From Micromonospora sp. WMMD1082 (GTDB lineage: Bacteria; Actinomycetota; Actinomycetes; Mycobacteriales; Micromonosporaceae), in contig NZ_JARUBM010000002.1 in NCBI RefSeq assembly GCF_029626175.1, positions 3,985,001 to 4,049,000 of the forward strand: DNA of 64,000 nt, given 5' to 3'. This document shows positions 48,681-58,519 of this stretch, piece by piece (positions within the stretch are counted from its first letter, which is position 1; each line of letters opens with the position of its first letter). Made by a program: the position numbers and the translations under genes. Under the pieces are notes generated by a model, which had not been told where the DNA came from, searched no databases, and saw only the letters and a list, made by a program, of their open reading frames with translations.

Positions 48681-49999
48681 CGTCACCTGTACGCCTCGCC
48701 CTGCTCGGCTGCGGCACCGTCGGTGCCGAGGTGGTCCGGCTGCTGCACGAGCAGTCGGCGGACCTCGCCGCGCGGATCGGTGCCCCGCTGGAGATCGCCG
48801 GCATCGCCGTACGCCGGATCGGACGCGACCGCGGCGACCTGCCGGTCGATCCGGCCGTGTTCACCACCGACGCGCTCGGGCTGATCAAGCGTGACGACGT
48901 CGACGTGGTGGTCGAGGTGGTCGGCGGGATCGAGCCGGCGCGCGGCTGGCTGGTGGAGGCGTTGCGGGCCGGCAAGAGCGTGGTCACCGCCAACAAGGCG
49001 CTGCTCGCCGAGGACGGCGGCGCCCTGCACGACGCGGCGGTCGAGGGCGGCGGCGACCTCTACTACGAGGCGTCCGTGGCCGGCGCCATCCCGCTGCTGC
49101 GCCCGCTGCGCGAGTCGCTGCACGGCGACCGCATCACCCGGGTCACCGGCATCGTCAACGGCACCACCAACTTCATCCTCTCCGCCATGCACGCCACCGG
49201 GGCCGGCTTCGCCGAGGCCCTGGAGGAGGCGACCGAGCTGGGGTACGCCGAGGCCGATCCGACCGCCGACGTGGAGGGCTTCGACGCCGCCGCCAAGGCC
49301 GCCATCCTCGCCTCGCTGGCCTTCCACACCCGGGTCGGCGCGGCCGACGTGCACCGGGAGGGCATCACCGAGGTCACCGCCGCCGACGTGGCCAGTGCGA
49401 AGGCGATGGGCTGCACGATCAAACTGCTCTGCATCGCCGCCCGGGGCGCCGACGGGCAGGGCCGGGAGGCGGTCAGCGTCCGGGTGCACCCGGCGATGAT
49501 CCCGCTGACCCACCCGCTGGCCAGCGTCGGCGACGCGTTCAACGCGGTCTTCGTCGAGGCGGAGGCGGCCGGGCAGTTGATGTTCTACGGGCGGGGCGCG
49601 GGCGGGGCGCCGACCGCCAGCGCGGTGCTCGGCGACGTGGTGGCGGTGGCCCGCAACCGGCTCGCCGGGGTACGCGCGGCCAGCGAGTCCGCCTACGCCG
49701 ACCTGCCGGTACGCCCGATGGGGGAGGCGCTCACCCGCTACCACATCAGCCTGGACGTGGCCGATCGTCCCGGCGTGCTGGAGTCGGTGGCGGGGGTGTT
49801 CGCCCGGCACGAGGTTTCGATCGCCACCGTGCGTCAGGGGCCGGCCGGTGGGGCCGCCGGTGGGGCCGGCGACGCGGTGTTGGTGATCGTGACCCATGTC
49901 GCGCCGGACGCGGCGCTCGCGGCGACCGTGCGCGAGCTGCGCGGCCTGGACATCGTCCGGTCGGTGGCGAGCGTGCTGCGGGTCGAGGGTGGACTGTGA
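48677..49999 (+). CDS. hom: Homoserine dehydrogenase
   Basis: A 440-residue NAD(P)-dependent enzyme that converts aspartate semialdehyde to homoserine, the branch to threonine and methionine. Rossmann motif GCGTVG near residue 11, [11 protein letters not shown] in the catalytic domain with [15 protein letters not shown] and its Lys. A C-terminal ACT domain (about 355-440) probably gives threonine feedback inhibition. ATG start, overlapping lysA by 4 bp. Confidence 0.96.
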   Translation: MTSPVRLALLGCGTVGAEVVRLLHEQSADLAARIGAPLEIAGIAVRRIGRDRGDLPVDPAVFTTDALGLIKRDDVDVVVEVVGGIEPARGWLVEALRAGKSVVTANKALLAEDGGALHDAAVEGGGDLYYEASVAGAIPLLRPLRESLHGDRITRVTGIVNGTTNFILSAMHATGAGFAEALEEATELGYAEADPTADVEGFDAAAKAAILASLAFHTRVGAADVHREGITEVTAADVASAKAMGCTIKLLCIAARGADGQGREAVSVRVHPAMIPLTHPLASVGDAFNAVFVEAEAAGQLMFYGRGAGGAPTASAVLGDVVAVARNRLAGVRAASESAYADLPVRPMGEALTRYHISLDVADRPGVLESVAGVFARHEVSIATVRQGPAGGAAGGAGDAVLVIVTHVAPDAALAATVRELRGLDIVRSVASVLRVEGGL

Positions 50000-50043
50000 G
50001 CGGGCGGGGCGGGCGGAGCGTCCGCGGAGGCGAGGAGCGCGAC

Positions 50044-51093
50044 ATGTGGCGTGGCCTGATCGACGCCTACCGGGACCGGCTGCCGGTCACCGATGCCACG
50101 CCCGTGGTCACCCTGCACGAGGGGAACACGCCGCTGCTTCCCGCGCCGGTGCTCTCCGCCCGGCTCGGCTGCGAGGTGTACCTGAAGGTGGAGGGCGCGA
50201 ACCCCACCGGCTCGTTCAAGGACCGGGGCATGACGATGGCCGTCTCCAAGGCGGTCGAGGCCGGCAACAAGGCCATTATCTGCGCCTCCACCGGCAACAC
50301 CAGCGCCTCGGCCGCCGCGTACGCGGCCCGGGCCGGGGTGACCTGCGCGGTGCTGGTGCCGCAGGGCAAGATCGCGCTGGGCAAGCTGGCCCAGGCGCTC
50401 GTGCACGGTGCCAAGCTGCTCCAGGTCAACGGCAACTTCGACGACTGCCTGGCGCTGGCCGCCAAGCTCGCCCAGGACTATCCGGTGGCCCTGGTCAACT
50501 CCGTCAACATCCACCGGCTGCACGGTCAGAAGACGGCGGCGTTCGAGATCGTCGAGGCACTCGGCGACGCACCCGACATCCACTGCCTGCCGGTGGGTAA
50601 CGCCGGCAACATCTCCGCGTACTGGATGGGCTACGCGGAGGATCTCGACGCGGGCAACGCCAGCCGGCGGCCGAAGATGTACGGCTTCCAGGCGGCCGGC
50701 GCGGCACCGATCGTGACCGGGCAGGTGGTGGCCGAGCCGTCCACCATCGCCACCGCCATCCGGATCGGCAACCCGGCGAGCTGGACGAAGGCCCTGGACG
50801 CGCGGGACGCCTCCGGCGGCCTGATCGAGGCGGTCTCCGACCGGGAGATCCTGGCGGCGTACCGGCTGCTCGCCCGGGAGGTCGGTGTCTTCGTGGAACT
50901 GGGCAGCGCGGCCAGTGTCGCCGGCCTGCTCCAGCAGGCCGCGGCCGGTCGGGTGCCGGCCGGTTCCACCGTGGTCTGCACGGTCACCGGGCACGGCCTG
51001 AAGGACCCGGAGTGGGCCATCTCCACCGCCCCCGCCCCGGTCACCATCGCCAACGACCCGCTTGCCGCCGCCCGGTCCCTCGACCTCGCCTGA
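50044..51093 (+). CDS. thrC: Threonine synthase
   Basis: A 349-residue PLP enzyme (fold type II) that makes threonine from phosphohomoserine. PLP lysine Lys59 in [26 protein letters not shown] for substrate and [10 protein letters not shown] for the phosphate. The ATG at 50044 has GAGGAG 5 nt upstream; the earlier in-frame GTG at 49996 overlaps the hom stop and is the alternative. It is the last gene of this block. thrB, expected next, is 7.4 kb further on. A 14-bp direct repeat (51081 and 51110) includes the stop codon. Confidence 0.95.
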   Translation: MWRGLIDAYRDRLPVTDATPVVTLHEGNTPLLPAPVLSARLGCEVYLKVEGANPTGSFKDRGMTMAVSKAVEAGNKAIICASTGNTSASAAAYAARAGVTCAVLVPQGKIALGKLAQALVHGAKLLQVNGNFDDCLALAAKLAQDYPVALVNSVNIHRLHGQKTAAFEIVEALGDAPDIHCLPVGNAGNISAYWMGYAEDLDAGNASRRPKMYGFQAAGAAPIVTGQVVAEPSTIATAIRIGNPASWTKALDARDASGGLIEAVSDREILAAYRLLAREVGVFVELGSAASVAGLLQQAAAGRVPAGSTVVCTVTGHGLKDPEWAISTAPAPVTIANDPLAAARSLDLA

Positions 51094-51239
51094 GTTCCCG
51101 CCCGATTCCCGACCTCGCCTGAGCCCTTGAATGCCGGCGGCCTTGCAGGTCAGCGTGCATATGCCCTGTCGAGCTGAGCCGTCTGCGCTATCGCTGGCCC
51201 GACGGGGCGGCAGGGCCGGCCGGTCGGCGCGGTCGTGGG

Positions 51240-51806
51240 TCAGCGGCGCGGGGCGACCGCGCCGGCGATCGTGCGGGTGACCAGGCCGAGCACCTCGTGG
51301 CGGGACACGTCGTGCTCGGCCAGGTAGCTCCAGCCGGCGTACAACTGTGACCAGAGGACGGACTGCAACCAGGTCGCGGGCAGCGCCGGGTCGATGCTGC
51401 CGTCGGCGTGCCCCCGGGTCACCACGGTGTGGAAGTCGTCGTCGCAGACCTCCGTGGCCCACGCCGGGTCGTTGACCAGCTGCGGCTCGGCGAAGATCAG
51501 CGAGAGCAGGTCGCCGAGGTCGAAGTACTCGGCGCAGAGCCGGTGCAGGGCCTCCGCGCCGCTGCCCTCGTCGAGGCGGGCGCGGGCGGTCGCCCGGTTC
51601 AGCCGGGCGACGCCCTCGGCGACCACGCCGGCGAGCAGGTCCGACCGTTCGGCGAAGTAGCGGTGCAGGGTGGTCCGGCCGACGTGTGCGGCGGCGGCGA
51701 TCTCGCTCAGGCTGGCGGCCGGGTTGCGGCTCAGCACCTCGATCGCCGCCTGCAGGATGGCCTGCCGGGTCCGTACCCGGCTGCCGCTCTCCTCGGTAGT
51801 CACCAC
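51240..51806 (-). CDS. TetR family regulator
   Basis: A 188-residue repressor. N-terminal helix-turn-helix ILQAAIEVLSRNPAASLSEIAAAAHVGRTTLHRYFAERSDLL; the C-terminal part binds the ligand and dimerises. It is divergent from the ABC/RND efflux operon with an 18-bp palindrome between, so it should repress efflux until a toxic compound binds. The GTG at 51806 follows TAACCT by 6 nt (leaderless). Confidence 0.92.
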   Translation of the reverse strand: MVTTEESGSRVRTRQAILQAAIEVLSRNPAASLSEIAAAAHVGRTTLHRYFAERSDLLAGVVAEGVARLNRATARARLDEGSGAEALHRLCAEYFDLGDLLSLIFAEPQLVNDPAWATEVCDDDFHTVVTRGHADGSIDPALPATWLQSVLWSQLYAGWSYLAEHDVSRHEVLGLVTRTIAGAVAPRR

Positions 51807-51812
51807 GAGCAG

Positions 51813-51818
51813 AGGTTA
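51813..51818 (-). promoter_or_regulatory. -10 box TAACCT of leaderless tetR
   Basis: TAACCT on the minus strand at exactly -12 to -7 from the GTG at 51806. Confidence 0.6.
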
Positions 51819-51853
51819 CCAATGTCCGGATTCGGAATATAGCTTGCCCGTAG

Positions 51854-51871
51854 TGGAACATTGATGTTCCA
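51854..51871. promoter_or_regulatory. Probable TetR operator
   Basis: TGGAACATTGATGTTCCA is a perfect 8-2-8 palindrome, ending 7 bp before the ABC exporter start codon. Its position fits repression of the efflux operon. Confidence 0.8.
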
Positions 51872-51878
51872 TTGCGGG

Positions 51879-53750
51879 GTGACTGCGATCGTTGCTCCCG
51901 CCCCGACCGACCCTCCGCCGACCGCCCAACGGGCCCGCACCGGCCTGCTGCTGGCGTACCTGCGGCCGCACTGGCCGGCCATGCTGCTCGGGCTGCTGCT
52001 CGGGCTCGTGGCCAACGCCGCCGGGCTGGCCACCCCGCTGGTGACCAAGTGGGTGCTGGACACCCTCGGCGCCGGTGGCTCGTTGGGGCGCCCGGTCACC
52101 GTGCTGCTCGTCCTCGTCGTGGTCGGCGCCGCCATCTCGCTGTGGCAGTGGGTACTGATGGGGGGCGTCGCCGAGCGGGTGGTCCTCGACGCACGGTCCG
52201 GGGTGATCCGCCGCTACTTCGCGGCCCGGATCGAGCAGCTCACCCGCCGGCCCAGCGGTGAACTGGTCACCCGGGCCACCTCCGACCCGGGGCTGCTGCA
52301 CGAGGCGTCCGGCAGCCTCGTCGGCCTGATCAACGGCGCGGTGGCGCTGGTCGGGACGCTCGTGCTGATGGGCACGCTGGACCTGGTGCTGCTGGGCACC
52401 ACCCTGGTCGCGGTGGTCGCCGTCGCGGTGCTGATGGGGCTGCTGCTGCCGTCGATCGGGCGGGCCCAGGAGGCGGCGCAGGAATCGGTCGGGCGCCTCG
52501 GCGGGGCGCTGGAGGGCTCGCTGCGTGCCATCCGGACGGTCAAGGCCAGCCGCGCCGAGCAACGCCAGGCGGCCCTGATCACCACGCACGCCGAGGACTC
52601 GGCGCGGCACGGCATCCATGCCGCCCGGCGGGCCGCGGTGGTCTGGACCATCTCCTGGACCGGCATCCAGCTCGCGGTGATCGTCATCCTCGGCTTCGGC
52701 GCGGCGCGGGCCGGGCAGGGCCTGATCGAGGTCTCCACGCTGATCGCGTTCCTGCTCTACGCCTTCCAGTTGATGGGGCCGATCAGCGAGCTGACCCAGA
52801 ACATGACCGCCATGCAGGCCGGCATCGCGGCGGCGGGCCGGCTGCGGGAGATCGAGGCCATCGCGGTCGAGCCCGGTGCGTCGACGGCCTCCGCACCGTC
52901 CGACCACGCGGCACCGGCCGGCGTTTCCGCCCCCGGCGGTGCCGTACTGGCCTTCCGGGGCGTCACCGCACGGTACGCACCGGGGGCGCCACCCGCCGTG
53001 CGGGACATCGACCTGGAGATCCCCCGCCTCGGCCACACCGCGATCGTCGGACCCTCCGGCGCGGGCAAGACCACCCTCTTCTCGCTGATGCTGCGCTTCC
53101 TCGAACCGGAGCAGGGTCGGCTGCTGCTCGACGGCCGCCCCTATCCGGACCACACGCCCGGGGAGATCCGTGGCCGGCTCGCCTACGTCGAGCAGGAGGC
53201 GCCGGTGGTGCCGGGCACCGTCGGCGACAACCTGCGCTTCACCCATCCGGACGCCACCGACGAGGAACTCTGGGCCGCGCTGCGCGCGGTCGACCTGCAC
53301 GAGAAGGTGCGCTCGCTCGACCTCGGGCTGGACACGCCGCTGACCGCCACCAACGTCTCCGGCGGCGAGCGGCAGCGCATCGCGCTGGCCCGGGCCGTGC
53401 TGCGTACCCCGGACGTGCTGCTGCTCGACGAGGCCACCTCCCAGGTCGACGGGCTGACCGAGGCGGCGGTGGGGCGGTGCGTCCGGCAGCGGGCTGCGGC
53501 GGGTGCGGTGGTGACGATCGCCCACCGGCTCTCCACCGTGCTCGACGCCGACCAGATCGTCGTGATGGACCGCGGCCGGATCCGCGCCGTCGGCGACCAT
53601 GCGGCCCTGCTGCGCACCGATGAGCTGTACCGCGACCTGGTGACATCGCTGCGTATCGGCACCACCGAGACCCCGCCCGCCCCGGAGGTCGGTGGGTCGA
53701 CGGGGTCGGGCAGACTGCTCGTACCCCTCGACCGTCTCCCCCAGGAGTGA
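51879..53750 (+). CDS. ABC exporter, fused membrane and ATPase domains
   Basis: A 623-residue multidrug-type half-transporter. Six spans (about 25-310), then the nucleotide-binding domain with Walker A GPSGAGKTT, Q-loop YVEQEAPVV, signature VSGGE, Walker B VLLLDEATSQVD and IAHR. It should form a homodimer. I chose GTG at 51879; the in-frame TTG/ATG at 51861-51864 lies inside the operator palindrome. It is followed at 9 bp by the RND gene; together they form the TetR-controlled module. Confidence 0.9.
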   Translation: MTAIVAPAPTDPPPTAQRARTGLLLAYLRPHWPAMLLGLLLGLVANAAGLATPLVTKWVLDTLGAGGSLGRPVTVLLVLVVVGAAISLWQWVLMGGVAERVVLDARSGVIRRYFAARIEQLTRRPSGELVTRATSDPGLLHEASGSLVGLINGAVALVGTLVLMGTLDLVLLGTTLVAVVAVAVLMGLLLPSIGRAQEAAQESVGRLGGALEGSLRAIRTVKASRAEQRQAALITTHAEDSARHGIHAARRAAVVWTISWTGIQLAVIVILGFGAARAGQGLIEVSTLIAFLLYAFQLMGPISELTQNMTAMQAGIAAAGRLREIEAIAVEPGASTASAPSDHAAPAGVSAPGGAVLAFRGVTARYAPGAPPAVRDIDLEIPRLGHTAIVGPSGAGKTTLFSLMLRFLEPEQGRLLLDGRPYPDHTPGEIRGRLAYVEQEAPVVPGTVGDNLRFTHPDATDEELWAALRAVDLHEKVRSLDLGLDTPLTATNVSGGERQRIALARAVLRTPDVLLLDEATSQVDGLTEAAVGRCVRQRAAAGAVVTIAHRLSTVLDADQIVVMDRGRIRAVGDHAALLRTDELYRDLVTSLRIGTTETPPAPEVGGSTGSGRLLVPLDRLPQE

Positions 53751-53759
53751 GCTACGCCG

Positions 53760-56700
53760 ATGTCGCTGCTCGCCAGATTCAGCCTCGCCAACCGAGGGTT
53801 GGTAGCCCTCATCGCGGTCGTGACCACGGCGTTCGGTGTCTACGCCGTGCCGTCGCTGAAGCAGCAACTCCTACCGTCATTGGAGTTCCCCGCCGCTTTC
53901 ATCGTGGCCCAGTACCCCGGCGCCGCGCCGGAGGTCGTCGAGTCCCAGGTCGCCGAGCCGATCGAGAACAGCCTGCGGGGCATCGCGGGCCTCGACACGG
54001 TGATCTCGACATCCCGGGAGGGTCTGACCACCATCCAGGTGCAGTACGAGTTCGGTACCGACCTGGACGACGTGGTCAGCAAGATGCAGACCGCGCTAAA
54101 CCGCGCCCAGTTGCCCGACGGCGTGGAGCCGCAGGTGATCGCGGGAAGCACCGACGACCTGCCGGCCGTGGTGCTCGCCGCGACCGGAGACGGTGACGAG
54201 CGGGCGCTCGCCGGAAAGCTGCGCGACACGGTGGTGCCGGAGCTGGCGGCGATCCCGGGCGTCCGCAGCGCCGAGCTGACCGGCGTGCGGGACGACCTCG
54301 TGGTGATCACGCCGGACCCGGCCAAGCTGGCGAAGGCGAAGGTGCCGCCGACGGCCATCGGCACCGCGCTCAGGGCCAACGGCGTGGCGGTGCCGGCCGG
54401 CGCCGTGCTCGACGGCGAGCGCACCCTGCCGGTGCAGGTCGGCGCCCCACTGGCCACCCTGGAGGACCTGCGCGGGGTGGTGGTCGCGCCGCCCGCCGGC
54501 AAGGCCGGCCCGGTCCGCCTCGGCGACGTCGCCACGGTTTCCGAGCAGCTCGCCCCGGCCACCGCGATCACCCGTACCAACGGTCGGGAGAGCCTCGGCA
54601 TCGCGGTCACCGCGGACCCGGACGGCAACGCGGTGGAGATCTCACACGCGGTCGCCGACCGGCTCGCCGACCTGCGGGCCGCCACCGGCACCGAGCTGAC
54701 CGTCGTGCTCGACCAGGCGCCCTTCGTGGAGAAGTCCATCAAGACGCTGAGCACCGAGGGGCTGCTCGGTCTGATCATGGCCGTGGTGGTCATCCTGGTG
54801 TTCCTGCTGTCGGTGCGCTCCACGGTGGTCACCGCGGTCTCCATCCCGCTGTCGGTGGTGGTCGCGTTGATCGCCCTCTGGATCGGTGACTACTCGCTCA
54901 ACCTGCTCACCCTCGGTGCGCTGACGGTCGCGGTCGGCCGGGTGGTGGACGACTCGATCGTCGTGCTGGAGAACATCAAGCGCCACCTGACGTACGGCGG
55001 GCCGAAGCGGGAGTCCATCCTCACGGCCGTCCGTGAGGTGGCCGGCGCGGTCACCGCGTCGACGTTGACCACGGTGGCCGTCTTCGCCCCGATCGCGCTG
55101 GTCGGCGGCTTCGTCGGTCAGCTGTTCGCGCCCTTCGCGATCACGGTCACCGTGGCGCTGCTCGCCTCGCTGCTGGTGTCGCTGACGGTGGTCCCGGTGC
55201 TCGCGTACTGGTTCCTCAAGCCGGTGACCGGCGCGACCGACGGAGCCGCGATCCGCCGGGCCGCGGAGGAGCGCGAGCTGCGCAGCCCGCTGCAGCGGGC
55301 GTACCTGCCGGTGATCCGGTTCGCCACCGGGCGGCGGGCGTTCCGCTGGGCGACCCTGGCGGCGGGCCTGCTGGTGCTGGTCGGCACCGTCGGGCTGGCC
55401 CGCCAGTTGGAGACGAACTTCCTGGACGACTCCGGCCAGGACACCCTCAACGTCCGGCAGGAGCTGCCGGTGGGCACCGGGCTGGCCGGCACCGACGCGG
55501 CGGCCCGGCGGGTCGAGGCGGTGCTGGCGGGCACCCCGGGCATCGAGTCGTACCAGGTCACGGCCGGTGGCGGCGACACGCCCTGGGCCGGCACCGCCGG
55601 CAACAACGTGGCCAACTACGCGCTGCGGCTCGGCGGTGAGACCGATGCCAAGGCGATGCGCGGCGTGCTGCGGGAACGATTCGCGGCGCTCGGGCAGGAG
55701 GCCGGCGAGATCACCTTCCCGGCGGGGCAGGGCGGGGCGTCCGCCAACGAACTGGCGGTGGTCGTGCGGGCCGCCGACCCGGCGGCACTGGCCGACGCGG
55801 TGCGGCAGGCCGAGACGGCGCTGGCCGGCATCCGGGGCGTCGAGGACGTCTCGACCACCCTGGCCGACCGGGTACCGCGTGTCGACGTGACCGTCGACCG
55901 GGTCGCCGCCAGCCGGGCCGGGCTCACCGAGGCCGCCGTCGGGCAGCTGGTGTCGCAGGCGTTCCGGGGTACGCCCCTGGGCCAGGTGACCCTCGACGGC
56001 GGTGCCCGGGACGTGGTGCTGCGACTGTCGGCGACGCCGCCGGTCACGGTGGACGACCTGCGGTCGCTGCCGGTCGGCCCGGTGAAGCTGGACGACATCG
56101 CGGACGTCACGGAGACCACCGGGCCGCAGCAGGTGCGGCGGATCGACGGCGAGCGCAGCGCCTCGGTGACCGGCACGGTCACCGGATCCGACCTGGGCGC
56201 GATCAGCGCCGAGCTGCAGAGTCGACTCGACGCGATCGCCGTACCGGGCGCCACCCTCACCCTGGACGGCGTCAGCGCCGAGCAGCGGGAGACCTTCGCC
56301 GACCTGGGCCTGGCCGTGCTGGCCGCGATCGCGATCGTCTTCCTGATCATGATGGCGACGTTCCGCAGCGTGGTCCAGGCGTTGATCCTGCTGGTCTCCA
56401 TCCCGTTCGCGGCCACCGGCGCGGTCGCCCTGCTGCTGGCCACCGGCACGACGCTGAGCGTGCCGGCGCTGATCGGCGTGCTCATGCTGGTCGGCATCGT
56501 GGTGACCAACGCGATCGTGCTGCTGGATCTGGTCAATCAGTACCGCGCCCAGGGCATGAGCGTCCGGGAGGCGGTGGTCGAGGGCGGGCGGCACCGGCTG
56601 CGGCCGATCCTGATGACCGCGATCGCCACCATCTTCGCGCTGACGCCGATGGCCTTCGGGCTCACCGGCGAGGGCGGCTTCATCTCCCGGCCGCTGGCGA

Positions 56701-57065
56701 TCGTGGTGATCGGCGGACTGCTCAGCTCCACCCTGCTCACGCTGATCCTGGTGCCGACGCTCTACGCCATGGTGGAGGACACCAAGGTGTCGGTGCGCGG
56801 CCGGTTCCGGCCCCGTTCCGGCGACGCGCCCGAGGACGAGCGGCGGGACGTCGAGGGGACCGGTGCGGGTGCGGCGGGGCCGGCGACGGCGGCCGATCGG
56901 GTTCCGGTGGGCGCGGGGATCGGCGCCGCCACGACGGACGCCGGTAGGCCGGAGAGCCGGCCCGTCCCGGCGGCGCCCTCCGGGGCGCTGATCGAGGGAA
57001 CCGACCAGTTCGAGGTGCTCCGGCTGCCGAGGAGCCGCAACTCACCGATCCCACCCGGCGAGTAA
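53760..57065 (+). CDS. RND (HAE1/AcrB-like) efflux permease
   Basis: A 1101-residue, 12-span proton-driven pump with two large extracytoplasmic loops. The proton-relay aspartates Asp397-Asp398 lie in GRVVDDSIVVLENIKR. The family termini, ARFSLANRGLVALIAVVTTAFG at the start and GLLSSTLLTLILVPTLY near the end, are typical. The last 95 residues are a disordered Ala/Arg/Pro-rich cytoplasmic tail. No membrane-fusion or outer-membrane partner is encoded nearby, as expected for a Gram-positive. AGGAG in the ABC gene end is the likely ribosome site, 12 nt upstream. Confidence 0.92.
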   Translation: MSLLARFSLANRGLVALIAVVTTAFGVYAVPSLKQQLLPSLEFPAAFIVAQYPGAAPEVVESQVAEPIENSLRGIAGLDTVISTSREGLTTIQVQYEFGTDLDDVVSKMQTALNRAQLPDGVEPQVIAGSTDDLPAVVLAATGDGDERALAGKLRDTVVPELAAIPGVRSAELTGVRDDLVVITPDPAKLAKAKVPPTAIGTALRANGVAVPAGAVLDGERTLPVQVGAPLATLEDLRGVVVAPPAGKAGPVRLGDVATVSEQLAPATAITRTNGRESLGIAVTADPDGNAVEISHAVADRLADLRAATGTELTVVLDQAPFVEKSIKTLSTEGLLGLIMAVVVILVFLLSVRSTVVTAVSIPLSVVVALIALWIGDYSLNLLTLGALTVAVGRVVDDSIVVLENIKRHLTYGGPKRESILTAVREVAGAVTASTLTTVAVFAPIALVGGFVGQLFAPFAITVTVALLASLLVSLTVVPVLAYWFLKPVTGATDGAAIRRAAEERELRSPLQRAYLPVIRFATGRRAFRWATLAAGLLVLVGTVGLARQLETNFLDDSGQDTLNVRQELPVGTGLAGTDAAARRVEAVLAGTPGIESYQVTAGGGDTPWAGTAGNNVANYALRLGGETDAKAMRGVLRERFAALGQEAGEITFPAGQGGASANELAVVVRAADPAALADAVRQAETALAGIRGVEDVSTTLADRVPRVDVTVDRVAASRAGLTEAAVGQLVSQAFRGTPLGQVTLDGGARDVVLRLSATPPVTVDDLRSLPVGPVKLDDIADVTETTGPQQVRRIDGERSASVTGTVTGSDLGAISAELQSRLDAIAVPGATLTLDGVSAEQRETFADLGLAVLAAIAIVFLIMMATFRSVVQALILLVSIPFAATGAVALLLATGTTLSVPALIGVLMLVGIVVTNAIVLLDLVNQYRAQGMSVREAVVEGGRHRLRPILMTAIATIFALTPMAFGLTGEGGFISRPLAIVVIGGLLSSTLLTLILVPTLYAMVEDTKVSVRGRFRPRSGDAPEDERRDVEGTGAGAAGPATAADRVPVGAGIGAATTDAGRPESRPVPAAPSGALIEGTDQFEVLRLPRSRNSPIPPGE

Positions 57066-57073
57066 CCGGCGTG

Positions 57074-57101
57074 CCCCGGAGGGTCCACCGACCCTCCGGG
57101 G
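57074..57101 (+). terminator. Terminator of the ABC-RND efflux operon
   Basis: An 11-bp perfect stem, CCCCGGAGGGT (57074-57084) with ACCCTCCGGGG (57091-57101), and a 6-nt loop, 8 bp after the RND stop. Confidence 0.8.
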
Positions 57102-57141
57102 TGCTGTCCGAGCGCCGACTCCACCACTGACGGTGGCCGGG

Positions 57142-57147
57142 TATGGT
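57142..57147 (+). promoter_or_regulatory. -10 box TATGGT of the leaderless MFS gene
   Basis: TATGGT is at -13 to -8 from GTG 57155; it contains the alternative ATG at 57143. Confidence 0.5.
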
Positions 57148-57154
57148 CCGCTGC

Positions 57155-58441
57155 GTGCCGTCCACCCTCTCGGTCCTCACCCGCAACCGGAGCTTCCGCA
57201 ATCTCTTCCTGGCCGAGCTGGTGGTCTTCGGCGCCGACTGGTTCGTCATGGTGCCGCTGCTCGTCCTGCTGCCGAAGCTGACCGGCAGCGGGGTGTGGGG
57301 CGCCCTGGTGCTCGCGGTGGACACCGGCATCGTGGCGCTGCTGCTGCCGTACACCGGCACCATCGCGGACCGCTTCGACCGTCGCAAGATCATGATCGTC
57401 TCGAACGTCGCCGCGCTGGTCGGGGTCCTGCTCCTGCTCGGCGTACGCGGTGCCGGGACGGCCTGGCTGGCGCTGCTCGGCATCGGCGTGGTCGCGCTGG
57501 CCAAGGCGTTCTACTCCCCGGCGGCGCAGGCCGCCCTGCCGAACGTGCTCGAACCGGAGGAACTGGCCGCGGGCAACGCGGTCGCCGGATCGGCGTGGGG
57601 CACCATGACCGTCGTCGGGGCGTCGCTCGGCGGCGTGCTCAGTGCCGCGGCCGGGCCGTACGTGTGCTTCTGGGCGGGTGCGGTGGCGCTGGTGGTCGCC
57701 GCGGGCCTGGCCACACTCATCCGCCGCCCGTTGCAGGCGCCGCGCGAGCGGGGCACGGCGGTGCCGCAGACCTGGGCGGCCATCCGCGAGGCGCTGGGCT
57801 ACATCGGGCACCGCCCACGGGTGCTGGCGTTGGTGACGGTCAAGTCGGCGGTGGGGCTCGGCAACGGCGTGCTGACCGTCTTCCCGCTGCTCGCCGGGGT
57901 GTACGGCGTCGGCGCGCTCGGCGCCGGCCTGCTGTTCGCGGTACGCGGTGCCGGCGCGCTGGTCGGCCCGATCCTGATGCGCCGGGTGCTGACCAACCGG
58001 GCCTGGTTGCTGCCCGGCCTGGCACTGTCCATGTCGGTGTACGGCCTGGCCTACCTCGGCACCTCGGTGGTGGCCTGGTTCCCGCTGGTGCTCGTGCTGG
58101 TCTTCGTGGCGCACTTCGCCGGCGGCAGCAACTGGGTGATGTCGAACTTCGCGTTGCAGGGCGAGGTGCCGGACCGGCTGCGGGGCCGGGTCTTCGCCAC
58201 CGACATGATGCTGGCGACCCTGGCGATCTCCGTCAGCCAACTCGTGGTGGCGGCGGTGGTGGACGTGGTGGACGAGCGGGTGGTGCTGGCCGGCTGCGGA
58301 CTGGTCACCCTGGCCTACGCGGTCGGCTGGCGGCTCGCCACCCGGCACCTCTCGCTCACCGAGGCGGATCCCGGCACGCCCGGCGAAGGCGCACAGCTCC
58401 GGGGGACGGCCGCCACGCCACGGGCCACCACCGTGCCGTAG
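57155..58441 (+). CDS. MFS transporter
   Basis: A 428-residue, 12-span major facilitator. The loop 2-3 motif is GTIADRFDRRKIMI, and GRVFATDMM is the second-half counterpart. It resembles drug/macrolide-type exporters (NRSFRNLFLAELVVFGADWF start). The substrate is unknown. The start GTG 57155 is inferred from the -10 box; ATG 57143 would add four residues. It has its own promoter between the efflux operon terminator and thrB. Confidence 0.85.
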   Translation: MPSTLSVLTRNRSFRNLFLAELVVFGADWFVMVPLLVLLPKLTGSGVWGALVLAVDTGIVALLLPYTGTIADRFDRRKIMIVSNVAALVGVLLLLGVRGAGTAWLALLGIGVVALAKAFYSPAAQAALPNVLEPEELAAGNAVAGSAWGTMTVVGASLGGVLSAAAGPYVCFWAGAVALVVAAGLATLIRRPLQAPRERGTAVPQTWAAIREALGYIGHRPRVLALVTVKSAVGLGNGVLTVFPLLAGVYGVGALGAGLLFAVRGAGALVGPILMRRVLTNRAWLLPGLALSMSVYGLAYLGTSVVAWFPLVLVLVFVAHFAGGSNWVMSNFALQGEVPDRLRGRVFATDMMLATLAISVSQLVVAAVVDVVDERVVLAGCGLVTLAYAVGWRLATRHLSLTEADPGTPGEGAQLRGTAATPRATTVP

Positions 58442-58507
58442 GGGCCCGGCGTGGCACCGTACCGTCCCAGGAGTCGGGCGGTGGCCCGTCCGCCGGGGTG
58501 CGGGCCC

Positions 58508-58513
58508 TAGCAT
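58508..58513 (+). promoter_or_regulatory. -10 box TAGCAT of leaderless thrB
   Basis: TAGCAT occupies exactly -12 to -7 from the thrB GTG at 58520. Confidence 0.65.
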
Positions 58514-58519
58514 GGGCGC

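Noticed and set aside
51081..51123. 14-bp direct repeat at the thrC stop as an insertion scar of the efflux module
   Set aside because: Both copies lie within 43 bp on the same side; no matching copy is at the thrB end.
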